From Phyllostachys edulis (lineage: Eukaryota > Streptophyta > Magnoliopsida > Poales > Poaceae): DNA of 64,000 nt. Position numbers and translations under genes: made by a program. The notes beneath the pieces were generated by a model. It was given only the letters and a program-made list of their open reading frames with translations, made no database searches and was not told the DNA's origin. Shown in pieces: positions 31,675 through 42,539 of this stretch (position 1 is the first letter of the stretch; every line of letters begins with the position of its first letter). Where the stretch lies: contig CM070559.1 of NCBI GenBank assembly GCA_036346405.1, forward strand, positions 42,039,518-42,103,517, given 5' to 3'.

Positions 31675-32777
31675 GTGGTGGTTTCACTATATCAAAAAAT
31701 ATTGTAGCAATATATCTGAACCTTCGATTTTCAATCGGACGGTGAAAATCGCTTCTAATACCATACTATTGTAGATCATTATATTGAATATTTTAACACA
31801 GAAGATCCCAATCCGATTTAAGGTGCGTGGCACATGACTCACGGGTCTGATCTCATATCGTTATCAACTTATCATATCAGGGACAGCAACTGGTGAAGTT
31901 GTCCTATTCATCCCTGTCCTTGATTTGTGGAGTATCTGTTTTTTCGACGAGTATCTGGTTGTATTAGTGTACTTGACCTGACCCGAACAAAACTTAATAG
32001 CAAAAGATATGGGGACAGAGGGCAATTAGGAATAATCAAACATAACATTTTTTAGCTTTTTTATGGTATACTCAATCTAATACGGATTATTCATTCTTTT
32101 ATATAATGGTTCAGATTAGATAAAATTTAGTTACACTACACCTGATAGTATGAGTAGTAAAATCTCGAGAGGATAGACTTGTAATTGTCCACATGAGTAT
32201 CACATGCCACAAATGTAATATTGTTAACCTAGTTGGAAAAGTCCATAATACCATCACAAAACGATTATAAATACAAAAAGAAATCTATTATACTCTTAAT
32301 AAATCAATAGTCAGATTTTATTTGTACTACCACCATATACTATCGCATACTACAAGTAGAATGTACCGTAAAATTCCGCTTTTTTAGCTCTAACTAGGGT
32401 TGCGATGGATTAATGGAGAGAACCATTTCTTGATTGTTAAGAAGACAACACCAGCCGGATGGTCTTATTTGAGTTCTTACTTACTGCTCAACAACAATCA
32501 AATCCTCGCCATTTCTTTATTTTTAAGGAGACAGTGCCAGTTGGATGATCATAATTGAGTCCTCAAATACTCAACAATAATCAAATCGATCCACACATCA
32601 GCATGGACATGAACTAGTAGTGTTTTATTTATCGTATAAAAAGACATAAAAATGGAAAGAATTACAAAAAACCATATACGCATGCACAATGTGCTATCAT
32701 TCAGGCTGAAGTATGAAGCTAATACTCGGTGTAACTTTCTGAACTGTCCTCCACATCTGCTAAGCGGGAAATCGACC
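31675..32777. other. Downstream flank of the carbonic anhydrase gene
   Basis: AT-rich DNA without recognised genes. A diverged duplication of about 90 bp lies at 32400-32590: AGACAACACCAGCCGGATGG at about 32442 and AGACAGTGCCAGTTGGATGA at about 32529 begin similar stretches ending in CAACAATMATCAAATC. The last few hundred bases may include the gene's 3' UTR. Confidence 0.45.
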
Positions 32778-34750
32778 CTAATAATGTTTATGAGGATTAG
32801 GCCGGAAAATGCCCATGTCTCTGCTGTTCACCTCCTGAAGGGGTCTCGCGTTCTTCTCCATGTCCTGCAGAGCAACACGGAAGGAATGAGCCCAAGTTGA
32901 AAACAACCCAAAATCTTCTTTCCATATTGCTTTAGAATTTAACCATGTGCTTAGTTTCCAAGTGCCTTCTAGATGTCTGCAACTCTGCAGGTCTATCTCG
33001 ACGTTCCTACCCCGGTCTATTAGTCAGACAAGAACACAAGCCAGAATACGGGGCGGTCGCGTTTGTGGTTGAACGACATGAGTTGAACCGCGAAATGGAA
33101 TTTTGGCACGTCGAGATCGCAGACTTGCTTTTTTGAAAAAGGGTGGAGAAACGGGAGAAAATCGCGAAAAACTTACGTCATGGACGGCCTCCCTGAGGAG
33201 CTCCAGCTGGTACCTCGACACGGTGCGAACCTGCAAAACCACTTAAAAATATCAGCCAAAAAATCCCTCACCAACCCAAATAGACGACAAGGTACACCTC
33301 CCCCGAAGAATATAACGACTTCTTTACACGGTTGGTCGTATCGTGAATTCGTGATCAAAGTTCTAAGCACCATAAGTAAACAAAAACCAAAACGTAAACA
33401 AAGACCAAAACGAAAAGATTCTTGAGATGAGGTGAAATGCAGGAGAGGCGCCCTACGTACCCTCTTGACGATCGTCCAGATGACCCCCTCAGTGCACGGC
33501 GGCGTGGTGAGGGAGCCCATGTAGCGGTAGTACACGCTGGCCCTGCGAATCGCGCCCCTGGGATCCACCACGCCGACCTTCTCCTCCCTGTCCTTCTTGT
33601 CTGATATCATCTTGATGAACGGCTCCAGCTGCAAGAAGAACCACGCGTGCATGATGCATCGAATTGTTAATTAACCAGCTAAAATAAGTAGCAGCAGGTA
33701 GAGACGTTGCGACTTGCAAGGGATTAAATTAAGCAAGCAAGTTAAGCAAGGTCCATGCCATGTCGCTTAGCTTAGCTTGATTGATTAAAGAAACGGACAA
33801 ACCTTGTGCAGGTAAGCGTCGTGGCTGCCAGTTTGGTAGAGGACGCCGATCACGGCGGCCTTGTTCTCGGCGCTCTCGTGGACCATGTGCAGCTCCATGT
33901 CGTACCTGCACGCACGCACGCATCTCGGAGCGATTAGTTCGAGTAGTGGTACTACTACGAGTTGCTAATTAGCATTTAAGGTGTGTCCATGTCAACGCTA
34001 TATAAGCGCACGGGGCCATTAAGAGAGGCCATGAATATTAATGGCTAGCTGACCCTCACCTTCGGCCGTTAACGCTGTGCTCGGTGGGCGAGTGCCAGTG
34101 GAGCTGCTTGAGGTAGTACGCCGTGCCGTTGATTGAAAGACTCCCGGCGTTGTTCTCGAACCGAATCTGCACACGGTTAATCAATCAATCAGTCATTGAT
34201 TAGGAATGCTTCACTATCGATCAATTCTCCCAACTCCTAGTAATCAAGAGAGGGATCAGAGAGATAGGCCAATGTAAAAATGCTCCTTGCTAGAATAAAT
34301 TACTAGCGGTCGAAGGATCCTATCCTACCATGATGTCGTGGCCGCGGTTGACGATGGAGGCCTCGGCGGGGCGGTAGGAGTGGTTGAGGTAGCCGAGGTG
34401 GCGCATCAGGGAGACGCGCTGGTCGGAGAGATCGATGGGCGACTGCATCTGGCCCTTGCCGCAATCCGCCCACTCCTTCTTGATCTCGCCCCAGTGCTCC
34501 GGCCCGTTCTCCTCGCCGGGCACGTAGCTGTACTCCTCCTCACGCTCTGCAAGATTCCCAAAAACCTTTCAGTCAAATCAATTGCCACGCATGCATGGTG
34601 GAATCGTAACACGCATTAATTAGTTTGAGGGCGCGAACGAGCTAGCCTACCGGTTTCTTCCTGGGCTCTGGCCGCCGGGACGGCCGAGAGCAGGAGGGCG
34701 GCGGCGAGGAAGGCCGAGACGGCGAGGTGGAGGTGGCGAGTTGAACTCAT
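32778..34750 (-). CDS. Alpha-type carbonic anhydrase, seven exons
   Basis: It catalyses CO2 + H2O to HCO3- + H+ with a zinc ion, probably in the secretory pathway or apoplast. The exons are 34651-34750, 34329-34546, 34060-34166, 33803-33905, 33461-33628, 33177-33230 and 32778-32864. All introns have GT-AG ends on the minus strand, and the joined length (837 nt) gives 278 residues, normal for plant alpha-CAs. Residues 1-29 are a signal peptide (SAFLAAALLLSAVPAARA). The alpha-CA fold follows: GPEHWGEI, CGKGQMQSPIDL, then zinc-ligand histidines in QLHWHSPTEH and MELHMVHES, and YRYMGSLTTPPCTEGVIWTI near the C-terminus. Both cysteines of the usual disulfide are present. It is the only intact host gene here, between a solo LTR and a MULE. 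Confidence 0.95.
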
Positions 34751-34845
34751 GTTGTGCTGCTCGGTGTTGTGCTGTCGTCTGGTGTCTGTGTGCGTTTCTT
34801 TGGCTGTTGAGCTAAGATGGGAATAACGGGGACAGGGTGGTGGGG

Positions 34846-34858
34846 GGTATGTATACAG
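34846..34858 (-). promoter_or_regulatory. Putative TATA box of the carbonic anhydrase gene
   Basis: On the minus strand the motif TATACATA lies at 34848-34855, about 100 bp upstream of the start codon at 34750. The spacing would give a short 5' leader. The assignment rests on motif and position only. Confidence 0.45.
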
Positions 34859-34869
34859 GGGCAGAGGGG

Positions 34870-36517
34870 TGCTAGACTGTCAGGTTGGAACAATTCAAAC
34901 CTGCTGCGGGCAAGTACGTGCTAACGTACGCAACAGAAGTAAATTTGAAATTTGGCTGCGTCTCTTTCCGTAGTACTGAAATGAACTATATGTTTTCGAA
35001 GTACTGAAACGAAGTATAAGCTCTCAACTTATAAATAATAAATAACACTGGATTTCGTTGTCATTATCAATTTTTTATTGGTATTACCAAATATTAGTAG
35101 TAAACCAAACGATGGCAATTTTCATTGGCATTACTAAAATTTGGTTTGGTTCACGTTGGTAACAAACCAAACATATCCGTAGTCTCAGCCTTCTCTGTTT
35201 ATTGATCTCTTTGTTTGTAAACTTGTGTGTATAATGAGAGCCTACTGCCCTCTTTATATAGGAGGCGGATGTCTCTCTTCATGCATGAATAACCAATATG
35301 AGACTAAACTAACTAATGAGCAATATGGGCCGACAACCCCCTAATGAACCTTCATTTAGGTAAAGTGTCAACACATAATCAGGCCTCGGTCACCCCCGGT
35401 AGAACTACAAACCAGCCCTAAAAATTTCGGTTTGGATGAATTTTTTCCAAAAAAAATTGAATTTACTTGAATTTTGTTCGAATTTGATTTTTTAAAACAA
35501 AAAATAAAATCCAAAAAATTCAAAACATTTTGAAAATACTGTTTGATATGATTTCGTCACATGTGATAATACCCCATTCCCTCACAACAAAAGTTTGATC
35601 TGATCAGCAAGGACGGGCCAGGCGGCTGACCACGTGAAAAAAAAATTGTGTAATGAAATTTTTGGCACATGTGATAATATTTGCTTATTTTTTTACTTCC
35701 GTGAAGAAGATAAAAGCCGTATCGAAATGTTGTCGTGAAGTTGGAGTACGATTTCCTCTACGTCCCGGTCGACTTCGAGTACTAATACTATTTTCACTCA
35801 TGCGGGGGGCAGCGAGAATCCGGGGATGCCAAAAGCAAGATTTTAGTTTTTTTTTAAAAAAAACAAAGGGAGTGGAGCTACCACACCCTTGGGGGCCGGA
35901 CGAGGAAAATATCGCATTCCAAGGATTAGGACGAGGCAAATCTGGCCTCCAGGGGTTAGGACGAGGGGAATCCACCCCCTAGGGGTTAGGGATTAGGACG
36001 AGGCAAATCTAGCCCCCATGGCACAGACGAGGCCATGTGTTGCCCGCATAGTAAACCCGGTTCTCTAGGGCACAAATAAGGTGTCATTTTTGTCTTTAAT
36101 GCGCGCGGGGTAGGGGGAGGGCTACTTTTGTTATTTCACAAGGCAAGAACGTTATTTTAGCCCCAAAAAAACTTATTTTGGGATACAGATATTTTTCCTA
36201 ATTCTTATAAAAATTGAAATGTTTGTTGTAAAATTCCCGCAAAATTTATGTGGAATCCCCACGTTGGCCTTAGTAATTTACTATTGTATGCTTCCACACT
36301 TTCTATCCCTTTTACTGTTTTTTTTTTAATATTGCATCTTCTACATTGATACCACAACTAACTTACTTGTGTACCACCTTTGACACCTACTGTTTCTCTA
36401 AATTACTTCGAGATGTCATCTCTACTATGAATAATCTGTATTTCGATTTTTGCTACAATGGACATGGACTTCTTCTATTGAACAATATTTTGTTAACTAC
36501 AAACACGAAATCTGCGA
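34870..36517. other. Intergenic DNA with repeat debris
   Basis: No gene is recognised. A stretch at about 35060-35180 has complementary words (TTTGGTTTGGTT and AACCAAAC) like an eroded MITE. About 35185-35390 resembles a short copia LTR fragment (CTCTTTATATAGGAGG). Repeated GGGGTTAGGACGAGG words lie at 35920-36005. None could be bounded. Confidence 0.4.
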
Positions 36518-36599
36518 TTTTTTTTAAATAATCCTTTTTTATTCCGAAATACAGTAATATACCTCTATTTTTTTATTTTACATAAATAATCCTACATCG

Positions 36600-36830
36600 C
36601 TGCCCCGTTGGGTGACTTGGATCAATTCGCCCCATGGTTGAGCGACTAGATCCAAGTCACCCAACAGTTACGCGACAAGTGGAGTACGTAGTCGCTCAAC
36701 GGTTGAGCGACTTAGCCCCTAGTCGCTCAATTGTTGGACGACTTGGCTGCAAGTAGTAGTCTCGACGTGTCGCTCAACCGTTGGCCCACTACTTGCTGCC
36801 AAGTCGTTCAACGGTTGTGCGACTAGACGG
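36600..36830. repeat. Left subterminal palindrome array of the MULE
   Basis: Short words related to GTCGCTCAAC and its complement GTTGAGCGAC recur about eight times. At 36691-36711 the two arms form a near-perfect palindrome around one central base. Looser copies lie at about 36722 and 36768. The same motif occurs at 40080-40175 inside the right end. Confidence 0.85.
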
Positions 36831-36869
36831 TTGTATAGAAAAGCATACCCAGCCGCCTCATGGTCTCTT

Positions 36870-37085
36870 TCCTCATTTCTCTCGGGATAGAACGAGAAGA
36901 GCTTGGGAGAGGAGAAAAGGAGAGGGAGAGAAGGAGAGGGGAAGTGAAGAGGGGGAGAAGGTTGGGAGAGCGCGAGAAGGAGAGGAGAACAGAACGACGG
37001 TGGTGGGGGGGCAAGCAGAGGAGCTCGGGAGAGGGAGAGAAGGAGAGGAGCTCGGGAGGTAGGAAAGAAAGAAGAATGAAGCTCA
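36870..37085. repeat. Purine-rich (GGAGA) tract
   Basis: The plus strand is a long run of GAGA and GGAGAG words. Frames open on both strands here (36719-37168 minus and 36860-37195 plus) encode low-complexity peptides only. It lies upstream of the MULE transposase start and may be its 5' leader. Confidence 0.6.
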
Positions 37086-37251
37086 TTGATAAGGAGAGAA
37101 AGTCTTCGTGCGAAGGTAATAGTCTCATCCATTCTTGTTCTCATCCAAATGTAGGCAACTTGTCGCAACTTATTGGTTTAGCACGTATTTCATAAATGTA
37201 TGTTGAAAATGGCTAGTTGCAATGTTCAAAATATTTATAGAGAAATCTATC

Positions 37252-37860
37252 ATGTCGGAGCCCACAATATTAAAAGTGCATTACGGTGTTGGTACGATTC
37301 GTGAAGGTCCATACGGTGTTGACCTGAGTGGTTTCTCATAAGTCAGTATGGTACACCCGGACACAGAGAATGCTCTAATCGGAGATGTCTTGCGCTGGCT
37401 TACCTGCAACTTCTCCTTGGACCGCGAGGTGTGCAGTGTCATCCAACATGGGCTTTGGAGTCGGTCTGCCATGCACATTCGGTGGGAGTTGAGCAAACTA
37501 ATCCGCACGGTTGCATGGAAGGGATTTGTGGAAGGCTGTCGGCGCCGTGGATATGAGTGCGTGCTACTCGTGCAAGCATATCTAAAGGGAGTCGCACGAG
37601 GCCCTTCCGCGGCTATCGCCCAGTTGGCAGGAGAAGCTTGGGCGCGCAGCGTGTGGTTCATGAAGAGGACATGGTGGCCGATGTTACAGAGGCAGAAGAG
37701 GAAGATCGCACACCGCACGCTGAGCCCACTAGACAAGCGAATGCAGGGGAGCATGTCGATATCATAGTGCAGCCAACCCACATACACCGTACTGCTCAAA
37801 GATTACAGCGTACATGCAGGCCAAGACCGAGAAGGGTCAGTCGCACATGGTCTTCATGAT
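37252..37860 (+). pseudogene. MULE transposase N-terminal region
   Basis: From ATG at 37252 the frame reads VHYGVGTIREGPYGVDLSGF, then a stop (37339-37341), then continues with NFSLDREVCSVIQHGLWS and VAWKGFVEGCRRRGYECVLL. This pattern resembles the N-terminal part of rice MULE transposases. Downstream, acidic sequence (EEDMVADVTEAEEEDRTPH) appears in a second frame (37557-37859), indicating a frameshift near 37620. The DDE catalytic centre that should follow is missing; the next segment is already the C-terminal SWIM region. Confidence 0.65.
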
Positions 37861-38341
37861 GGGCAATACGGAGCATCGTTTCAACGTGCTCTTTCGAGAC
37901 AGAGCCGGATTTGGGATGGCTCGCTCTCTTGTTACCCACAAAGTGTGCCTTGGATATCATGTGAATGAACCTAGTTGCACATACAACAAGTTAAAGCTCC
38001 TTCATAAGCCATGCTTTCATGTCCTCACCGCATGCAGGACTATCAACATGGACCTATCGAACTTCATGTCGAAGTACTTCATGAAGGAGATGGTGCTGCA
38101 GGCGTGGTACAGTGAGCTAAGAGGCTTCAGGGTTGTGGGTAACTTCGCCATGTTGGATATGACACAGAGAACTTGGATTCCGGATCTTGACCTGTTAAAG
38201 GGTGGGAAGGGCCGTCAGCAGAGTCGTCGCATTAGGAACGATATGGACAAAGGGGATGCTGGAGCGATAGGTAGACGTTGCGGCCGTTGTGGCCAGGAAG
38301 GCCACACTGCGAGAAGTTGCAAGGCTCCTACCGACAAGTAG
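37814..38341 (+). pseudogene. MULE transposase C-terminus with SWIM and CCHC fingers
   Basis: The 175-codon frame carries AKTEKGQSHMVF, then LLHKPCFHVLTACR, the CxH half of a SWIM zinc finger. The preceding CxC half reads CTY, so a metal ligand is lost. KYFMKEMVLQAWYSELRGF follows, and a clean CCHC knuckle (CGRCGQEGHTARSC) lies near the end. In full-length MULEs these domains follow the DDE core. The join to the N-terminal region at about 37800 points to an internal deletion. Confidence 0.85.
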
Positions 38342-38528
38342 GAACACCGGCGTGAAGTGCAGCACCACTTCTTATTGTGTGTGTAGTGGTACTAAAATTA
38401 GAAATGTTAGCATGTTGTAACTTGTACTTTAGTTAATATTATGCTTGTTGTACACAGTGTGGAACTAATTGTATCGTAATTACAAACTTTAACTTCATTT
38501 GTAGTGTCAATCTGTTGTCGTTATCTAT

Positions 38529-38652
38529 CTCTGCAAGGCAGGACGTGACTTCTCTCTACAAAGCAGGAAGTGACTACTCTCTGCAAAGCAGGACGTGACC
38601 ACTCTCTGCAAAACAGGGCGTGACCTCACTCTGCAAAGCACGAAGAGACTAC
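38529..38652. repeat. Five-copy tandem repeat upstream of the second MULE ORF
   Basis: Units of about 26 bp built on CTCTGCAAAGCAGGACGTGA recur five times with substitutions. The array sits about 100 bp upstream of the TATA motif that precedes the ORF at 38811. Confidence 0.85.
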
Positions 38653-38751
38653 TCGACTACAGCAAGCTTCCTCCTTGAAGGGCGTGGCACACGTACGCGA
38701 AACACATGCGTGCCTCATTACTATGGAGCTGCTACAACTGTGTCCGCTCTC

Positions 38752-38761
38752 GCTATAAATA
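38752..38761 (+). promoter_or_regulatory. TATA box of the second MULE ORF
   Basis: The motif CTATAAATAC lies about 50 bp upstream of the ATG at 38811, followed by a short AC-rich leader. Position and sequence fit a plant core promoter. Confidence 0.6.
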
Positions 38762-38810
38762 CAACATTACTCGGCCAGAAACTTCACACCAATAACACTA
38801 CCTAGATAAC

Positions 38811-39606
38811 ATGGACAAGGAGAAGGAATGGAAGCACATCCGTGAGCTTTTGAAGGACTGGGAGGCTCCCCAGCATACTGCCGCTCGCCACAAGGTATTT
38901 ATCCAGCAGCCTTGCGCACACCACCCACCTCCTCAACAGCCACCTCTGGAGCTCGTTGATTTAAGGAGATTGCCTTGTAGTACGCCCAACTATTTCGAGT
39001 CGAGCCGCCCTCCTCCTATGCCCACTAAACGCCCTCCGGAAGGGCCCCCCGACGGGAGTGGCACCACCCCTTTGCTGGTGTTGGGACGCCTGCAAGTGCG
39101 TCAAATCAACCGACGAGTGGACCGTTGGGCAGCGTTATTGGTGCTGCCCAAACTTCTACGCAGACTACCCTGACCGCAGGTTTGACATGCTGAGCCACAG
39201 GCAGCTGGTAATGAAATCGTATTTTAGTACACACCACTATTTTGCTTCCCGTTACGCTGTAATCACATCTCTCTTCCCACCGCAGTCTCCGCCGCGCCTA
39301 TGCGACTTTAGCTAGTGGATCGACGACAAGATCCACCCCTACGATATGTGGATGTTGCTGTCACGAAAGAGGTGGGCCATGGAGGATTGCGAGGGTCGTG
39401 AAAGGCACCTCGAAGAGCTACAGGCTGAGATGGAGGAGAAGAAGAGGCAGGAGAGGCTGCATGAGGAGCAGGAGCACGAGCATGCTAAGTGAAGCGAGGT
39501 CGAGACGGCACGAAAGAGGGCCATCGCGGCGAAAGCTAAGGCGCAAGGCGAGGAGTACAACGTCGAGCTGGGCCGCAAGGGCAAATGGCCACATTCCATG
39601 GAGTAG
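38811..39606 (+). pseudogene. MULE-associated ORF with Cys-rich (GRF-like) finger, frameshifted
   Basis: From ATG at 38811 (MDKEKEWKHIRELLKDWEAP) the frame is open for 120 codons, Pro-rich from about residue 42. The more conserved reading switches near 39050-39070 to another frame with CWCWDACKCVKSTDEW and GQRYWCCPNFYADYPDRRF. That is a cluster of Cys and aromatic residues like GRF-type zinc fingers. Further on, past a stop at 39313-39315, IDDKIHPYDMWMLLSRKRW and a Glu/Arg-rich coiled-coil-like tail follow, broken by another stop near 39490. Its role in the transposon is unknown to me. Confidence 0.6.
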
Positions 39607-40079
39607 TTCGGCCCTCTTCGTCCATATGTCACATGTATTTCTAATTCCCTAAAGGCATACGTGTATCGTTCTTGATTCGTTAGCCTGTGTGTCATGTAAC
39701 CTTCTTGTCGGATCAATTGTCATGTTGTTATCGTTATGCTATTTCTCCAAAGCTCTCCACCGTATATGAATTCCCCGACACATCACAATATCACTTACCT
39801 TCCGACTTACTAATCATTGTTACATCAATCGTCCTCACAAAATTCTTCAGAAATTTACCGTATTACAACAACATACGACGATCACAAAATATTATTGCGA
39901 GTCTAACAGATTCCGCACTCTTGAGAATCTACGAAAATCACAAATGGACCGACCAACTTTGTCACCACCCTTTATTCCCAAGATTTGCTAAATGAATTAC
40001 CTACAAAAATTGTCATTTATTCCCCCACAATAATTTCCATCGGATTAATAAAATATTATTATTATTATTTTAGATCGTC

Positions 40080-40175
40080 CAACCGGTGCGCGACTTGTCT
40101 ATATGTCGCTCAACCGTTGAGCAACTAGTACAAGTCACTCAACTGCTGGGTGACTTATACACTTATCGCTCCACC
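40080..40175. repeat. Right subterminal palindrome array of the MULE
   Basis: GTCGCTCAAC-type and GTTGAGCAAC-type arms pair at 40105-40125, with related words on either side (GTCACTCAACTG and TATCGCTCCAC). It is the counterpart of the array at 36600-36830. Confidence 0.8.
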
Positions 40176-40252
40176 GACACTGGATTATTTCCGTAAAATA
40201 GAAAAAGAGCTATTTTACTATATTTCAGAATAAAAAATTGATTATTTTTTCC

Positions 40253-41378
40253 GCACCTGCTTGCAGCTGTACTCCGGTCACCGCGTGCGTCCGCTCCCTG
40301 AACCGATCCTGTACTCGCACGAGGTTCCCTGTTGAGACATGCGCACTGCTGCAACTTTTCTTCTACTTCTTGCTATATCGACCGTATTTTCATTGCGCTC
40401 ATATGGTCATCGCTGTAACGCGTGCAAGCGTGTGGACGTACGCATAGAAAACTGTGACAAGCTGACAACACATTTTTTATTGACCACATGCAGCCGGCAG
40501 CTAGCCGCCCACTGCATGCACAGTGGTCGCTTCAGCACAAGAATACTTTACGTACGCGGCGTCTTGCCACGAAATGGTGAGGACACATAAGTGGATCATC
40601 TTCTCACGAGGAAAGAGAGAGGATCGGTCGCTATACGCGGATGGGCAATTGAATTGATAAGGAGGAGAGAGCCGGCATCAGTTACCCGGTCAGAAGTTGT
40701 TGTTTACCGGTCAGAAATTGCCCATCTTTGATTCTTAATTTTTTGGGTTATATTGGCGGATGGGCAATTGAATTGATAAGGAGGATCGGTTGCTATTTAC
40801 ACATAAGTTAATTCGACGTTCTCTTTCGTGGGCTTTCTTTTCTTTCTATCTTCACTTTCACACCAGAATTCTTCTTTCATTTCTTTCTTTTCTGAATAGT
40901 GTCGCGACGTACGCCATTTCCTAATGTCAAATGAGGCATGCTCTATTTAACTTCAAAATAGAGAAAGAGGCACTCGGTGCACGGCTTGAGCACTTGACAT
41001 GCCGGAAAAAATAGACCACAAACTCAGCTGTCTCCTTGGTGACCGAACGCCATTTTCTATGTACTAGCGCAATTTGAGGTCAAGCTTTCATGCTAGAAAA
41101 AATAGACCACAAACTCAGCTATCTTGAAGACCTACGGTTAACTTTCTATTGTGTGTTTCATGCGAGCTATATTTTTGACCGGAAAACAGTAGGGGAGCCT
41201 TCTACTGTGATATAAATAAAAGTATGTACAAAAGAGTAAAAGAAAAGAAAATATGTACAAAATTAAGCATCTATAAGGAGTCTAGCGACATACCGATCGC
41301 AGCTGATAACACCTCTTTCACTCTGTGCAAATGCAAAGTGACTTCATCCTTGAACTTCCTTTTCCGGCCTTCCGGGCA
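40253..41378. other. Intergenic DNA with two pairs of direct repeats
   Basis: No gene is recognised. CGGATGGGCAATTGAATTGA and following bases occur at 40637 and 40756. GAAAAAATAGACCACAAACT and following bases occur at about 41005 and 41096. The rightmost part may include the 3' UTR of the minus-strand LINE that starts coding at 41379. Confidence 0.45.
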
Positions 41379-42180
41379 TCAAAAGTGGGGTGATTTGCTA
41401 GAAAAAATTGCCGCCAAGATGCAGTAATGAAAACTTCCATGAAAAAAGGTTTTGCAAAGGCTCCTTTTGATTGCATTAATTGGCAAAGATATTATCTGTC
41501 GAGCGCCATTGAATTCCCAGACAATCCCAGCATCTTTTACTAAATAAGCAGCTGAGAAACAAATGATGTAATGTTTCCTCTTCCCCATGATCACAGAGAA
41601 CGGAGGCCTCACATCTCCGATGTTATAGTGCCGTTGCTTTAACATACTCCTAGTGTTGAGCATGTCACTAAGGAGTCATCAAGCAAAGACTTTTAACTTT
41701 GCCATACATTTACTTTTCCAAATCCATTTGAAAGGCTTCGGAGTATTTATGGAATGAAAACAGTGTGCGCATAAAAACGGCTGGAAGAATATTTTGAATT
41801 ACCACATATATAACTCCAGGAATCAGATGTATCAGGACTGGTACCAACCTCTGCTAAATCAAGCTGAAGTCGATCAGATTCTGGAGGGGTCTGATGCGTG
41901 AGAAGAACAGTAAAGATGTCATTGATGTCCTCTATCAGGAGGTATTGTTGAACAGATATACCCGGTTGTTTGCAAAAGAGAAAAGACATGGGTATTTGTG
42001 ACAAAATAGAAATCCATTCCAAAGATCTTTCCAAAAGAGCAAAGAATATCCTGAACCTAGAGTTCCTACAGAAATGCCTCCGTAATCCGTGGCAAAGCTC
42101 ATAACATCTTTCCACCAAAATGAGCCACGATCATTAACAGCATGTGGACCCACATTGTTATAATGAGAATTTCGGATCAA
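41379..42180 (-). pseudogene. LINE ORF2 C-terminal region (zf-RVT)
   Basis: Minus-strand frames show GSFWWKDVMSFATDYGGISV, then GSGYSLLFWKDLW, and later KCMAKLKVFAWLL. This is the zinc-binding RVT-associated domain following reverse transcriptase in plant LINEs. It is the downstream end of the ORF2 whose RT lies at 46191-47740. The two are separated by a plus-strand LINE at 42181-46190. Several frameshifts and stops are present. Confidence 0.8.
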
Positions 42181-42539
42181 CTGGAATGAATGAATGAAAA
42201 ATGGTCTCGCTCGTTCCTTCCCTTCGTCTCGACTCGGCGGAAGGTTCTCAATGCTTCGGAGGTGGAGCGAGCCTTCCCAGGGTCATCGGTACGGGCAGGG
42301 AGTGGCACGTGGCAGAGCTCTAGTCGGTGGTGCCTCACCTGTGTCTCGACACGGTGGAGGGATTTCGTGGATCGGGGTCTCCTCCCGAGGTCATCGACGT
42401 GGGAAGGGCGCGGCATGTGGCAAAGATCCGGTCGGTGGCTGGTGTCGGTGGGGTGCAGCAGGCGTCGCTAAACCCTAGCGTGGATCGAAACCAATTTGGG
42501 CCAGCCCATCGATATGGTACTAGCTTTTCCGATAATTTT

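Larger units (their letters stand above)
36518..40252 (+). mobile_element. Mutator-like element (MULE) with long TIRs, internally deleted
   Basis: The left end (36518-36599) and the reverse complement of the right end (40174-40252) match over about 75 bp, sharing AAATAATC, TTTTTATTC-GAAATA-AGTA and TATTTTAC-TAAATAATCC-type words. That is the long terminal inverted repeat of a MULE. Just inside both ends lie arrays of GTCGCTCAAC inverted pairs. The interior has a MULE transposase lacking its catalytic centre (37252-38341) and a second ORF with a Cys-rich finger (38811-39605). A 9-bp target duplication could not be settled by eye. Confidence 0.82.

Noticed and set aside
34338..34619. Plus-strand ORF of 93 codons
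   Set aside because: It is the antisense shadow of exon 2 of the carbonic anhydrase gene.
37281..37799. Minus-strand ORF of 172 codons
   Set aside because: It is antisense to the MULE transposase N-terminal reading and has no recognisable domain.
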